64,000 nt of DNA from Amycolatopsis nivea (GCF_004522235.1 NZ_SDLT01000001.1:186001-250000), one strand, 5' to 3'; shown: positions 48,085 through 57,478, counted from the first letter of the stretch. The notes: generated from the letters alone by a model not told the origin. A program made the numbers and translations.

Positions 48085-49356
48085 ATGGCCATCGATTCGT
48101 CCAGGACCGCCTACGAACGCACGAAGCGGAGCGTCGGAGGCGGAGTCAGCTCAGGACTTCGCGCCGCGATGCGGCCGGTCCCGTTGTTCGTCGAGAGCGC
48201 CCGCGGAGCGCATCTGTGGGACCTCGACGGCGACCGCTACGTCGACTACGTCATGGCTTGGGGCCCGCTGGTGCACGGCCACAGCCACCCTCGCGTGATC
48301 GACGCGGTCGCCCGGGCGATGACCTCGATGCAGGTCGTCGGCATGGGCCACCGTCTCGAGTATGAAGCCGCGGAAGCGGTCCTCGAGTCAGTGCCGGGAG
48401 CCGAGCGTCTCTTGTGGACCAACACCGGGACGGAGGCGGTGCAGATCGCCTTGCGGCTCGCCCGGGCCGCAACCGGACGGCATCGCGTCGTGAAGTTCAC
48501 GAAGGCTTATCACGGCTGGCACGACAGCGTTTACGCGAGCCTCGGCACCGGAGACACTGGCGAAACCGCGGTTCCCGCCAGCCGCGGCCAAAGCCCAGAC
48601 GCCTGTGCTGACCTGATCATCGCGCAGTTCAACGACATTTCCGGAATCGAGGCGCTGCTCGCCGAGGCGGAGGAACGCCGGATCGCCGCCGTGCTCGTCG
48701 ATCCGATCATGAGCAACGCGGGCGTGCACGCCCCGGCACCGGGTTTTCTTGAAACGTTGCGGCGTTTGTGCGACGCGCACGGCGTGGTGCTGATCTTCGA
48801 CGAGGTCATCACCGGGTTCCGGATCGCACGCGGGGGAGCCGCCGAACTGTTCGGCGTGCGCCCGGACCTCTCCACCTTCGGAAAAGCCATCGCCGGAGGT
48901 TTCACGCAAAGCGCGGTCGCCGGACGCTGCGACATCATCGACCTGGTGGAAGACGGCGTCACGCATGCGGGCACCTTCAACGGAAACCCGGTGGCACTGG
49001 CCGCGGTAACGGCGTCGATGGAACTGGCGGCGGAGCCCGGCGTCTTCGACCGGCTCGACGCTATGGGTGCGGCCTTCGAAAAGGTCATCGGCGACGTGCT
49101 GCTCTCGGCTGACATCCCGGGCTCGCTCCGGCGCGTCGGTTCGCTGCTGCAATTCGTCCCGCACGGCGAGCAGACGAGCCTGCACGGCACCGGCGGCCTC
49201 TGGGCCGAAATCACCGGCGGAATGCTCGGCGCGGGCGCCGTTTTCATGCCGTCGGGAAAGATCTTTCTCAGCACCGCACACTCGATCGCCGACATCGAGC
49301 AGACCGCGGCGGCTCTCGAACGAGTTCTCAGGCAGGTTAGCGCGGATCCGCGCTAA
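48085..49356 (+). CDS. Class III aminotransferase, glutamate-1-semialdehyde mutase-like
   Basis: 423 residues. PLP lysine is Lys267 in STFGKAIAGG; DEVITGFR with the catalytic Asp, TNTGTEAVQIALRLAR and FNGNPVALAA complete the class III pattern. The overall length and GHSHP/HLW start resemble HemL, but this gene is not near heme genes and sits in a catabolic island, so an omega-aminotransferase acting on a pathway amine or amino aldehyde is more likely. Co-directional with phyH and a MFS exporter. Confidence 0.9.
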   Translation: MAIDSSRTAYERTKRSVGGGVSSGLRAAMRPVPLFVESARGAHLWDLDGDRYVDYVMAWGPLVHGHSHPRVIDAVARAMTSMQVVGMGHRLEYEAAEAVLESVPGAERLLWTNTGTEAVQIALRLARAATGRHRVVKFTKAYHGWHDSVYASLGTGDTGETAVPASRGQSPDACADLIIAQFNDISGIEALLAEAEERRIAAVLVDPIMSNAGVHAPAPGFLETLRRLCDAHGVVLIFDEVITGFRIARGGAAELFGVRPDLSTFGKAIAGGFTQSAVAGRCDIIDLVEDGVTHAGTFNGNPVALAAVTASMELAAEPGVFDRLDAMGAAFEKVIGDVLLSADIPGSLRRVGSLLQFVPHGEQTSLHGTGGLWAEITGGMLGAGAVFMPSGKIFLSTAHSIADIEQTAAALERVLRQVSADPR

Positions 49357-49446
49357 TGCCGTCAACCGCCATTCCACGAGACTGACGATTGCGCTTGACA
49401 CTCGGGCCTATTTCCAAGAACGCCTGTTCTTCACTGTCGAATAGGG

Positions 49447-50904
49447 ATGAACCGAATGACTCAAGACAACGATTCCGCCGTAGTTTCCGCCATTCCGGTC
49501 ACCGAGCGCGCCGCCCGGCGAACAGCGCTGATCGGCGTTTCCTGGTTGTTGTGCACCGTGACGATCGCGGTCGCCTTCATGCTCGCTCCGCTGCTGCCGG
49601 CCATGGAGTCCCAGTTCCGGATCGGCGTCTCGGCCGCGACGTGGGTCTTCACTGTCCTGGCGCTGGGCAGCGGCGCCGGGTTCGTGCTCATCCCGCGGAT
49701 GCAGGACGTCGTCGAGGACCGCACGATGCTGCTCGGGTCTGGGCTGTTGAACGTCGCGGGCGCCCTCGTCGCGGCGATCGGCGACTCGTATCCGGCTTTG
49801 CTCGTCGGATCCGCGATGCTCGGCTTCGGCAGCGCTGCCCAGATGCTCCCGCTCGGCTTCTTGCGGCGCAACCTGACCGGCGCGTCCATCGCCACGGCCG
49901 TCAGCGTGTTGATCATGACTACCGGCACGGGCGTGGTCGCCGGAATGGTCGGCGGCGGTCTCGCCGTGAAATATCTGTCCCTGCAGTCGTTCTTCTACAT
50001 CCTCGCCGCGGCCTTCGCGGTGACGACTGTCGCCTTGCTGATCGTGGTGCCGCCGTCGCGGCCCGCCTCGTCCGCGCGCATCGAAGTCCTCGGCACCGCA
50101 TGGATGATCGCGTGGGTGAGCCTGGTGCTGCTCGCCGTCTCCGAGGTGAGTGTCTGGGGCGTTGTCAGCCTGCTGGTATTCGTGGCCGGTGCGGTGCTCG
50201 GAGTGTTCTGGGCCCGCGCGGAACGCAACTCGAAGGCCGCGATCTTCGATCTCAGCCTGCTCAAAAAGCCTTTCGCGACGACGGCCTGCGTGTCTTCGTT
50301 CCTCTTCGGCGCCGTCGACGCGGGTTTCGTCCTCCTCGTGACGTACTACACCCAGACCCCGAGCGAGGTCGGCTACGGCCTCGGTGCGGACGCGCTCTCC
50401 ACCAGCCTTCTGATGCTTCCCTTCGCGTTGACGATGTTCATCAGCGGCAAGGCCGCCGAGCGGATGGTCCAGCAGGGGAGGCCCGCCGTGATTCTCGCGG
50501 GCGGGGCCGCGATCTGCATGGCCGGGCTGCTGTGGCTGGCGGTCGCGCACGAGCACACCTGGCAGTACCTCGTCGGCTCGGCGATCGTCGGCCTCGGAAG
50601 CCGCGCCGGCTACAGCGGATCGTTCGCTGTCCCGCAACTCGTCGTCAGCGACGAACAGGCCGGAATGGCCGCTGGCCTGCCCGGGACGGTCATGATGATC
50701 GGCTCCGCGTTCGGCGCCGCGGTGATCACGGTCGTCCTGTCGCTTTCCTTCATTCCCGGTCTGCCCGGCGTCCCGGTAGCTTCCCTGTACACGGCCGGAT
50801 ACGTGGTCACGGCGCTGTTCCCGGTCGCGATCCTCGCGGCGGTCGTCCTGTCGACGCGACGCCATCCGGGAGCGTTCAAAGCGCTCATGACGCAGCACCC
50901 ATAG
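49447..50904 (+). CDS. MFS transporter, DHA2-like (14 TM)
   Basis: About 485 residues with some fourteen hydrophobic segments, typical of DHA2 drug:proton antiporters (opening LIGVSWLLCTVTIAVAFMLA, then LALGSGAGFVLIPRMQDVVE). It may export a pathway product or import the substrate; exporters of this family often protect against the compound they accompany. The start may instead be ATG at 49456 (AGGG upstream). It ends the rightward cargo. Confidence 0.9.
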   Translation: MNRMTQDNDSAVVSAIPVTERAARRTALIGVSWLLCTVTIAVAFMLAPLLPAMESQFRIGVSAATWVFTVLALGSGAGFVLIPRMQDVVEDRTMLLGSGLLNVAGALVAAIGDSYPALLVGSAMLGFGSAAQMLPLGFLRRNLTGASIATAVSVLIMTTGTGVVAGMVGGGLAVKYLSLQSFFYILAAAFAVTTVALLIVVPPSRPASSARIEVLGTAWMIAWVSLVLLAVSEVSVWGVVSLLVFVAGAVLGVFWARAERNSKAAIFDLSLLKKPFATTACVSSFLFGAVDAGFVLLVTYYTQTPSEVGYGLGADALSTSLLMLPFALTMFISGKAAERMVQQGRPAVILAGGAAICMAGLLWLAVAHEHTWQYLVGSAIVGLGSRAGYSGSFAVPQLVVSDEQAGMAAGLPGTVMMIGSAFGAAVITVVLSLSFIPGLPGVPVASLYTAGYVVTALFPVAILAAVVLSTRRHPGAFKALMTQHP

Positions 50905-51297
50905 GAGGGCGGGCGGACCTGCCGCCGCGGCTGGCTTCTCGGCGGCTTTGTTCCCGGCTGGCAATGTCTCGGAGCGCTCAGCCGCCGCGGCGATGGCGGG
51001 TCCGCGATACGTTCTCATGCATGCCAGCAGTGGCACACGGCGACCGCACGCCGTCGTGGCCGCGTCTGGCGGGGTCTTCGACGGTGCCCCCTAACCGAAC
51101 ACCTTCCGAACAGGCAAGTCGCCCAAATCGTGCAAGAGCTCATGAGTGGCAAGATCAGCTCTGTGCCTGCGAGCACTGCCGGGACTGTAAAACGAGCGGC
51201 TCTGGCGCACCTTCGGTGGTGTGATCCGGTGGTCCGCGGCCGAGACGGGTCGAGGGATTGCCATGATCGTTTGTGGCTGAGATGGCGAACCTGGTCG
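50905..51297. other. Gene-free stretch with one copy of a direct repeat
   Basis: Between the MFS gene and the ligase-like gene I see no coding region with a good start. It contains a 44-bp direct-repeat copy (51185-51228; the other copy is at 52419-52462). Some GC-rich hairpins follow the MFS stop (near 50910-50950) and may be a terminator. Confidence 0.6.
51185..51228. repeat. 44-bp direct repeat, copy 1
   Basis: Matches 52419-52462 at 39 of 44 positions, same orientation, about 1.2 kb apart, one on each side of the ligase-like gene. The GGCTCT core recalls the starts of ISL3-family inverted repeats, but here both copies point the same way. Confidence 0.65.
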
Positions 51298-52215
51298 GTG
51301 CTCCGTCCGATGACGGCAATGCCTGGCCGTCTTCCGGTCAATCAACGAGGCTGGGCCTGGGAACTGAAACAGCCCGGCTCCCGGACACTGGCGGTGATCG
51401 ACGGCGACGCGGTCGACCTGCTGGGGCCCGAGGGCGAACCGGTGACGGGCGCCTACCCCGCGCTGGCGAGGCTGGCTCGTGATCTGGGCGGCCGGCGGAT
51501 GGTGCTCGACGGCGTGCTCGCCGACGGTTGCCGCCAGGTCTGCCGAAACGGCCCGTGCTACCGCGTTTTCGACCTGCTGAGCGTCGACGGGCAGGACCTC
51601 GTCGCCGAGCCGTATCTCGTCCGCCGGAGGCTGCTCGCCAGCCTCGCGCTCACCCGCTCCGCCATCGTCGAAGTACCGCCCCACCACCAAGAACTCACGC
51701 CGGCTCAATTGGCACAGCTCGCGCGCGAACACGACGCCCCGGGCATCATCGGCAAACACCTGACTTCGCCCTACCAGCCCGGGCACGCCTCCCCGGACTG
51801 GGTCGAACTCGACCTGCTCCGCGGCTGCGAGGCCGTCATCGGCGGCTGGCAGCCCGACCCCGCCGACACCGAACGACTGGAATCGGTCTTGCTGGGCGTC
51901 TACGACGAGGCCCAGCGACTAGTCCACATCGGACGAGTCGGCAAAGGATTCACCGACGCCTCCCGCCGCGCTCTCGGCTCGATCCTGAACGAGCTGTCCA
52001 CCGACACGTGCCCATTCGCTCGCCGACCCCCAGCCAGCAACCGCAACCGCCCACGCTGGGTCACGCCCACCCTCGTCGCGGACATCGACTACCGCGCGAT
52101 CGACCACAATGGACAGTTGCGGAGAGCATCGTGGCGGGGACTGCGCACCGACATCGACCCGCACGATCCGATATGGAGCGGATCACTGCGACTGCAACTG
52201 TTGCGACCTGGCTGA
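51298..52215 (+). CDS. Degenerate ATP-dependent DNA ligase-like protein
   Basis: About 305 residues resembling the LigD/LigC ligase domain: LRPMTAMPGRLPVNQRGWAW, WELKQPGSR where KxDG would be, YRVFDLLSVDG, PGIIGKHLTSPYQPG and ending near WVELDLLRG where the family has KxK. The nucleophile Lys24 is kept but KxDG reads KQPG, and the last motif lost its lysines, so adenylation and nick sealing are doubtful. Probably a decayed or repurposed ligase carried by the island. The start is uncertain: GTG at 51298 or ATG at 51310. It is flanked by a 44-bp direct repeat. Confidence 0.7.
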   Translation: MLRPMTAMPGRLPVNQRGWAWELKQPGSRTLAVIDGDAVDLLGPEGEPVTGAYPALARLARDLGGRRMVLDGVLADGCRQVCRNGPCYRVFDLLSVDGQDLVAEPYLVRRRLLASLALTRSAIVEVPPHHQELTPAQLAQLAREHDAPGIIGKHLTSPYQPGHASPDWVELDLLRGCEAVIGGWQPDPADTERLESVLLGVYDEAQRLVHIGRVGKGFTDASRRALGSILNELSTDTCPFARRPPASNRNRPRWVTPTLVADIDYRAIDHNGQLRRASWRGLRTDIDPHDPIWSGSLRLQLLRPG

Positions 52216-52557
52216 TTACGTGTCGGCCGGACCTGTGATCTCGTCAATTGACGACATTGGACAGCCGCTCCCGCAGGACTGGAGCTGTTCCTGCTCCAGC
52301 AGCAGCCAATGTATCGGCGGGTGCGCCTAGCCAGATAGTAGGAGATGTGCACCGGGTCGAGGAGCCGTCCTACGGTTCTTCGCAATTCGACGGTCGCACT
52401 CGTCAGCAGTCCGTGGGTCTGTCAAACGAGTGGCTCTGGCGCACTTTCGGTGGTGCTATCCGAGGAGAATGCGGTAGCGCAGGAGAGCAAAACCTGCTCG
52501 TCCGTACATCTGCCGCTTGATCAGCTTCGTTTTTCTGTGGAATCTGATTTGTCAAGT
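52216..52557. other. Gene-free stretch with direct-repeat copy 2
   Basis: No convincing gene is seen on either strand. The second 44-bp repeat copy lies at 52419-52462. The stretch separates the rightward ligase-like gene from the leftward recombinases. Confidence 0.55.
52419..52462. repeat. 44-bp direct repeat, copy 2
   Basis: See copy at 51185-51228; the five differences are mostly C/T changes, so the copies have had some time to drift. Confidence 0.65.
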
Positions 52558-54885
52558 TCATTCTGGTTTGCCCTGGTTGACCGCGACGATCGGCAGCAAG
52601 GTGGCGGTCGCCGGGACACCGATGTCGCGTGGAGTGCTTCCCGACGGCGTGGGAACGTCGATTAGCCGTCCCAGTAGGCTGTCGAGGGCGGCCTGCCCCT
52701 CGTCGACGGCTGCTTGCTCGTCGTCGTTGAGGGGGATCGTGGCGAGCATGCGCTGGAGATTGTCCTTGGCCTCCAACAGTTGTCCCTTGCTGGATGCCTT
52801 GGGGATGTAGAAGTCGCAGCGGGCGCAGGCCATCCTATGTGGACATTGCTCGAAGAAGGTGTAGGAGCAGTGTCCATGCCCGAGGTCGTAGTACTGCCAG
52901 GGCTCGCCGGCGGCGGCCTGCCCGGAGGCGACCGCGTCGCGGTCGACGAGGACCTCGATGGTGCGGACGTTGCGGGAGAAGTACCCGGCGTCGTTGTATG
53001 CCTTGGCCAACGTCTTGGGGCTGATCTTGGCGTAGAACTGGGTGGATTGCGGGGAGCGGTGCCCGAGCCAGGCTTGCAGTTCGAACAGGGTCAACGGCTC
53101 TTTGGCGTTGTAGAGCTGGCTGGCGATGGTGGACCGCGCCCGGTGGCTGGTGATGTTGCCGCGGACGTCGGCGGCAGGGACTCCGGCTTTGCGACAGAGC
53201 ATCGGGATGACGGTGTTGTTGATGTAGGCGGTGGAGATCCGGCGCGCGCGAAACGCGAACAGCAGGTTCACACGCTCGCCGGTGCGCCGGTCGGTGAACT
53301 GCGGCTGCGGTGGGCGGGCCGCCTGCCAGGCGTCGATCGCCTGGCCGAGGATCGGGTCGACGGGCTTGGCGAAGGCGGTGCCGGTCTTGTGGGTCGGGAC
53401 ATCGAGCAGGCAGACCGCGTCGCGGGCCAGGACCTGGTCCGAGTCGCCGGTGATCGCGGCCCCGTCGTGCTGCCAGCGGATGCAGCCGACGCGCAGCCGG
53501 GCGATCTCGTCTGAGCGTTGGCCGGAGAACAGCCAGGCCAGGGTGACCGCGCGGACCAGCTCGATCGGGTAGAAGTGCCCGGAGGCGGTCACGGGGAGGT
53601 CGTCCTGGCCGAGGTTCAGCCCGGCCCACAGCAGTTTCGCCCAGATGTCGTCGGCGATCACCCGGGGGTCGGGGCCGAGCAGGGCGGCGATGCTGCGCGG
53701 GGTGGCCAGCGCGCGCAGGGGGTCGAAGCGGCGGGGCAGCCATTCCCATTCCTGGCAGTCGGTGAAGAACTTGCGGATCGCGGCGAGCTGGCCCTCCTTG
53801 CTGGATGCCTCCATGGGCTTGCCAAGGCGGTCGCCGAGCCCGGCGGTGCGTTGCACGTAGTCGCCGACCCGCATTCGCTCCAGCGCGGCGACCCAGGCCG
53901 CGCAGGTCTTGCGGGTCCAGTCGGCCGGGTCAGCTGCCTCGGGGTGCTCGGCGACGATCCAGCGGCCGACCTTGAGCAGGCTGGAACGGACGTGGCCGCG
54001 GGTGCGGGGTGTCAGCGTCGAGGTCTCGTGCCACCTGTTCACCCACTGCTCCCAGGCCGGGGCTCCGCCGGTCGCCCGGCTGGAGTGGTCGCCGATGCGC
54101 AGCCGGGGCGGGTCGCAGAACCCCAACTCGGCCACCGCCCGCTGCGTCGCGTAAAGGGTGTTCAGCCGAGATCCCTCCAACAGCCGGTCGCCGCGAAAAC
54201 GGTCGAACAGCTCCGTGGCCAAGTCCTCCAGGTGAGGGCTGCGGTTGAACAGGAACAGCTGGCAGACCACGTTCGGCAGCAACTGGTCGTCCTCGCGGCC
54301 GAGCTGGTAGCCCCACCGCGCCAGGACCGCGCGGACCCGTGCGATCTCGTCGTTCACGCGGTCCTGCCCGAAGATTCGCCAGGACAGCCTCAGCCGGTGG
54401 AAGCCGCCCATCGCGTGGAACTCGTTGAAGGAGCCCAAAAGATAGGCATGCGCCGCCAGGTAGGGCCGGACCTCGTCGCCGGCCCAGGCGGGCGCGTGGC
54501 GGCAGAACTCCGGCTGATCGCGGCCCAACAGGCAGACCCACTCCTCAGCGGTCCAGCCCCAGAAGGTCCGGCCGAGCTCGGCGGAGCGCACCAACAGCAC
54601 CGCGACCACATCCAGCATGGCGCGCCGCCGATGCGGGGTCGGCGGCGAGTCCAGGCCGGCGTTGACCGTGTCGATCGGGCGCAGCAGCCGCCTGATCACA
54701 CGCCAGCCCGGCGCGGACGCATCGTGGCGTTGCAGCCGGCGCAGGTTGTCCACGCCCAGCTCCTGGATCGCCGCCGCCTCCTCGGCCCGGACCTCGACCG
54801 TGGTATCGAACCGTCGCCCGGCCAACTGCGAGCGCCACCGAGCCCCGGAAACCGCCACGGCAGTCCCCGGCTGCGACGCGGTCAC
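52558..54885 (-). CDS. Large tyrosine recombinase, TnpB-like
   Basis: 775 residues. The C-terminal catalytic part has Arg in SGQRSDEIARL, HRARS (His-x-x-Arg), the GHRS box and the nucleophile Tyr in STQFYAKIS, then a cysteine cluster in QCPHRMACARCDFY typical of the large member of paired recombinases. The N-terminal 300 residues are unique to this type. GTG at 54885 overlaps the stop of the upstream integrase by four bases. The pair resembles Tn554 TnpA/TnpB; a third small TnpC-like gene is not visible downstream. Confidence 0.85.
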   Translation of the reverse strand: MTASQPGTAVAVSGARWRSQLAGRRFDTTVEVRAEEAAAIQELGVDNLRRLQRHDASAPGWRVIRRLLRPIDTVNAGLDSPPTPHRRRAMLDVVAVLLVRSAELGRTFWGWTAEEWVCLLGRDQPEFCRHAPAWAGDEVRPYLAAHAYLLGSFNEFHAMGGFHRLRLSWRIFGQDRVNDEIARVRAVLARWGYQLGREDDQLLPNVVCQLFLFNRSPHLEDLATELFDRFRGDRLLEGSRLNTLYATQRAVAELGFCDPPRLRIGDHSSRATGGAPAWEQWVNRWHETSTLTPRTRGHVRSSLLKVGRWIVAEHPEAADPADWTRKTCAAWVAALERMRVGDYVQRTAGLGDRLGKPMEASSKEGQLAAIRKFFTDCQEWEWLPRRFDPLRALATPRSIAALLGPDPRVIADDIWAKLLWAGLNLGQDDLPVTASGHFYPIELVRAVTLAWLFSGQRSDEIARLRVGCIRWQHDGAAITGDSDQVLARDAVCLLDVPTHKTGTAFAKPVDPILGQAIDAWQAARPPQPQFTDRRTGERVNLLFAFRARRISTAYINNTVIPMLCRKAGVPAADVRGNITSHRARSTIASQLYNAKEPLTLFELQAWLGHRSPQSTQFYAKISPKTLAKAYNDAGYFSRNVRTIEVLVDRDAVASGQAAAGEPWQYYDLGHGHCSYTFFEQCPHRMACARCDFYIPKASSKGQLLEAKDNLQRMLATIPLNDDEQAAVDEGQAALDSLLGRLIDVPTPSGSTPRDIGVPATATLLPIVAVNQGKPE

Positions 54886-55958
54886 CGCGGCGTTCCCGCA
54901 GCCGGACCGCCGGTGAGCGCGGCGACGCGCCAGGCGTGGATGTGCTCCATGCCCTTGGCGAGCTTGTCGGCCAACTCCCGTCCGGACAGATGGATGTAGG
55001 CGAGGGTCGCGTCGGTCGAGCGGTGCCCGGCGAAGGTCGCGATGGCGTGCAGCTCCCAGCCCATCCGCGCCAGGTCCGTCAAACACAGATGCCTTGTGGT
55101 GTGGGTGGAAAACCGCGGGACCTCGGCCTCCAAGGCGATCCTCCGGACAACCTTCGACCAGGTCCACAAGCTCAACGGCTGCGCGTGATTGCGCCGGGAC
55201 TCCGACAAAAACAGCGGCCCCCGCGCACGGCTGATCCTCGCCCGATGGGCCAGATAGCCCGACAACAGCACGCCAGTGGAGGCCGAGTACGGCACCACGC
55301 GCTCCAGCCGATTCTTGGTCGTCTCCGCCCGCACCCGCAGCGTCCGGTGAGCCGGGTCCAGATCGTCGGTGCGCAACGAGCACAGCTCCTCCCTGGGCAA
55401 CGCCGCGTCGTAGGCCAACGCGAGCATCACCCGATTGCGAACCGGCTCTTTCGACGCCACAGCAAGCAATTCCGCCCACTCCTGCTCCGACGGGATCCAC
55501 GGCAGCTTCGTCAACCGTGGCACCAGACCGCGCTCGCGGCCGCCCCGGCGGCGCCCGGGCGTGTAACGGCCCCGGCCCACCGGGTTGGCCTCCCGCAGCC
55601 CCTCCTCCATCAAGTAGTCGTAGAACAGCCGCACCGGCACCAACCGCTGCTGGATGGTCGCGTTGGCCAGCCCCGATCCAGAGTCGATCGACACGACGTT
55701 CACGCCCCTGCGGCCGGGCCGCTCGGTCAACTCGCGGACGTAGACGGCGATGTGCGCACGAGTTGCGGTAACCGGGTCGACGCCCTCCCGCTCACACATC
55801 AGCAAGTACTCGGCCAACCCAAGGGCGTAGGCGTCGATCGTCCGCCGCGCCCGCCCGAGATCGGCCCACACCCCCAGCCACTCAGCCGCCCGCCCGTGTC
55901 GGCCGAGCACCGGCCACTTCCGCTCCAGCACTGTGCTGTCGCTCAAGCCATCTCCCAA
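54882..55958 (-). CDS. Tyrosine recombinase, TnpA-like
   Basis: About 358 residues. An N-terminal core-binding SAM-like domain (ARRTIDAYALGLAEYLLMCE) precedes the catalytic domain with Arg (AALPREELCSL), HTTRH, GHRS and Tyr in ATLAYIHLS. The start is uncertain: TTG at 55958 or GTG at 55931. Coupled to the large recombinase downstream. The ISL3 remnant lies directly upstream and probably displaced its original promoter. Confidence 0.85.
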   Translation of the reverse strand: MGDGLSDSTVLERKWPVLGRHGRAAEWLGVWADLGRARRTIDAYALGLAEYLLMCEREGVDPVTATRAHIAVYVRELTERPGRRGVNVVSIDSGSGLANATIQQRLVPVRLFYDYLMEEGLREANPVGRGRYTPGRRRGGRERGLVPRLTKLPWIPSEQEWAELLAVASKEPVRNRVMLALAYDAALPREELCSLRTDDLDPAHRTLRVRAETTKNRLERVVPYSASTGVLLSGYLAHRARISRARGPLFLSESRRNHAQPLSLWTWSKVVRRIALEAEVPRFSTHTTRHLCLTDLARMGWELHAIATFAGHRSTDATLAYIHLSGRELADKLAKGMEHIHAWRVAALTGGPAAGTPR

Positions 55959-55969
55959 GTCCGTGGTCG

Positions 55970-56402
55970 TACCGGACGGACATGATCACCCATCCGGCCA
56001 GATTCCACGTAACTTTTATGGTGTTCACGCCTTCGGTGCGCCCATTGTGGTGATCGAGGGTGATCGCAGCGGTGACGGCGTCGGTGTCCTGTTCGATGCC
56101 TCGGGCGAAGGAGTGCACGTGGGGTAGATCCGCCTCGCGTGCGGCGGTGGTCCACGCCGCCAACTGGCCGGATTGTCCTTGTGAGGCACGAGAAGGGCGG
56201 CGAAAGAACGCACGACCGCGGCCAGCGCCGTCATCTCGGGGCAGGCCGCGGTCAGGGCTTCGAGTCGTTCACGTTGCGATTCGGTGAGACTCTCGGGCCG
56301 GGTCAGCAGCAGGCGGGCGGCCCGGCGAACCAGCGGGTCGATCCTTTTGCAGTAGCTGCTGGGATCGAAGCTGCTGCCGCCGCTTTGAGGCGGAGGCAGC
56401 AA
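55970..56402 (-). pseudogene. ISL3-family transposase remnant, frameshifted
   Basis: Two overlapping frames together encode the C-terminal half of an ISL3-type transposase: ESLTESQRERLEALTAACPE then, after a frameshift, AAREADLPHVHSFARGIEQD and HHNGRTEGVNTIK. The typical ending (KRQMYGRAGF-like) is replaced by unrelated sequence, and no N-terminal part or inverted repeats are seen. Confidence 0.75.
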
Positions 56403-56420
56403 CTTCGCGAGGCATGCGGA

Positions 56421-57410
56421 TCAGACGCGGTTGCCAAGATTGAGTGTGCGGTGAGTGTGCTGCGCGCGTTCGGCGGCAGCGCTCTTGCCGTACCGGCGCA
56501 GCATTTCGGGGGATCGCCAGCCCATGATGGCCATGAGGTCGGATTCGTTGCCTTGTTCGAGCTGCCAGGTGTGGGACAGGGTGTGGCGCAAGCGATGAGC
56601 GTGCATGTGCGGGATGCCGGCGAGGTTGCCGCGGCGGCGGAGCATGATCTTGATGCCGTTCGGTTTGAGCTGCTTGCCGCCTCGGGCGGTGAGGAAGAGA
56701 TACGGGACGTCGGCGGCCGCGTGGCGGGTTCGTGCCCGCAGGTATCGGCTGAGGGCCTGGCCGGTTCGTTCGCCGAACGGGATGAAGCGGATGCGGTCGC
56801 CTTTGCCTCGGACGACGATGCCGTCTCGGGAGAGGTCGAGGTCGTCGGTGGTGAGGTTCGCGACCTCGCTGAGGCGTGCGCCGGTGTCGAGGAAGAGCCG
56901 GATGAGGGCGGTGTCTCGACGGTCGCGGAAGGTTTTGCCGTGGCAAGTGTCGAGCAGGCGGGTGAGTTGGTCGTCGTCGACGATGGGCACCAGCTTTTCG
57001 GTGGCGGCCGGCTGGGTGAGTTTGGCCATGGGGTGCCGGTCCATTTCGTCGGACTCGACCAGGTAGTTGTAGAACTGCTGGAGTGCTTTGTATTTGTTCA
57101 GGGCGGTCGAGGCGGAGCGGGTGTGGATCATCCAGGCGATGAACCATTCGATGTGCTTGCGGCCGACGTCTGTAGGGTCTTGAGCCGCGTCGCTGTCGTC
57201 GGCGGAGTCCATGTCCATTTCGGCGAGGAACCGGGGGAGTTCGTCGCCGCCGAGGAAGTCCGCGAACTGGGTGACGGCGAGTTCGTAGTTGTAGCGGGTG
57301 GTGTGGGGGCGGTTGGCGGCGCGGAGGCTGCGGTCCCACTCTTCGACGTAGGAGCGCCATGCGTCGTCGATCGGGCGGGGCAGACCCTGTTTGGTCACAT
57401 TGGTCGGCAT
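56421..57410 (-). CDS. int: Tyrosine integrase of the genomic island
   Basis: 329 residues of the XerC/D-like type with an N-terminal SAM-like domain (TRYNYELAVTQFADFLGG) and catalytic residues Arg in TGARLSEVANL, HRLRH (His-x-x-Arg), GWRS, and the nucleophile in EMLRRYGKSA. It is the recombinase nearest the tRNA (about 110 bp), the usual place for the enzyme that integrated the element into the tRNA 3' end. No excisionase is visible. ATG start with GAGGAG-like sequence upstream. Confidence 0.9.
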   Translation of the reverse strand: MPTNVTKQGLPRPIDDAWRSYVEEWDRSLRAANRPHTTRYNYELAVTQFADFLGGDELPRFLAEMDMDSADDSDAAQDPTDVGRKHIEWFIAWMIHTRSASTALNKYKALQQFYNYLVESDEMDRHPMAKLTQPAATEKLVPIVDDDQLTRLLDTCHGKTFRDRRDTALIRLFLDTGARLSEVANLTTDDLDLSRDGIVVRGKGDRIRFIPFGERTGQALSRYLRARTRHAAADVPYLFLTARGGKQLKPNGIKIMLRRRGNLAGIPHMHAHRLRHTLSHTWQLEQGNESDLMAIMGWRSPEMLRRYGKSAAAERAQHTHRTLNLGNRV

Positions 57411-57478
57411 GAGGAGAGCCTCCAGTCAAGGTGTCACCGAGCGCTGTGCTAGTCCGGAAGGACACCTGCGACCACACG

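Noticed and set aside
48085..49356. Calling this gene hemL
   Set aside because: Length and motifs resemble glutamate-1-semialdehyde aminomutase, but no heme genes are near and it lies in a catabolic island; a broader class III name is safer.
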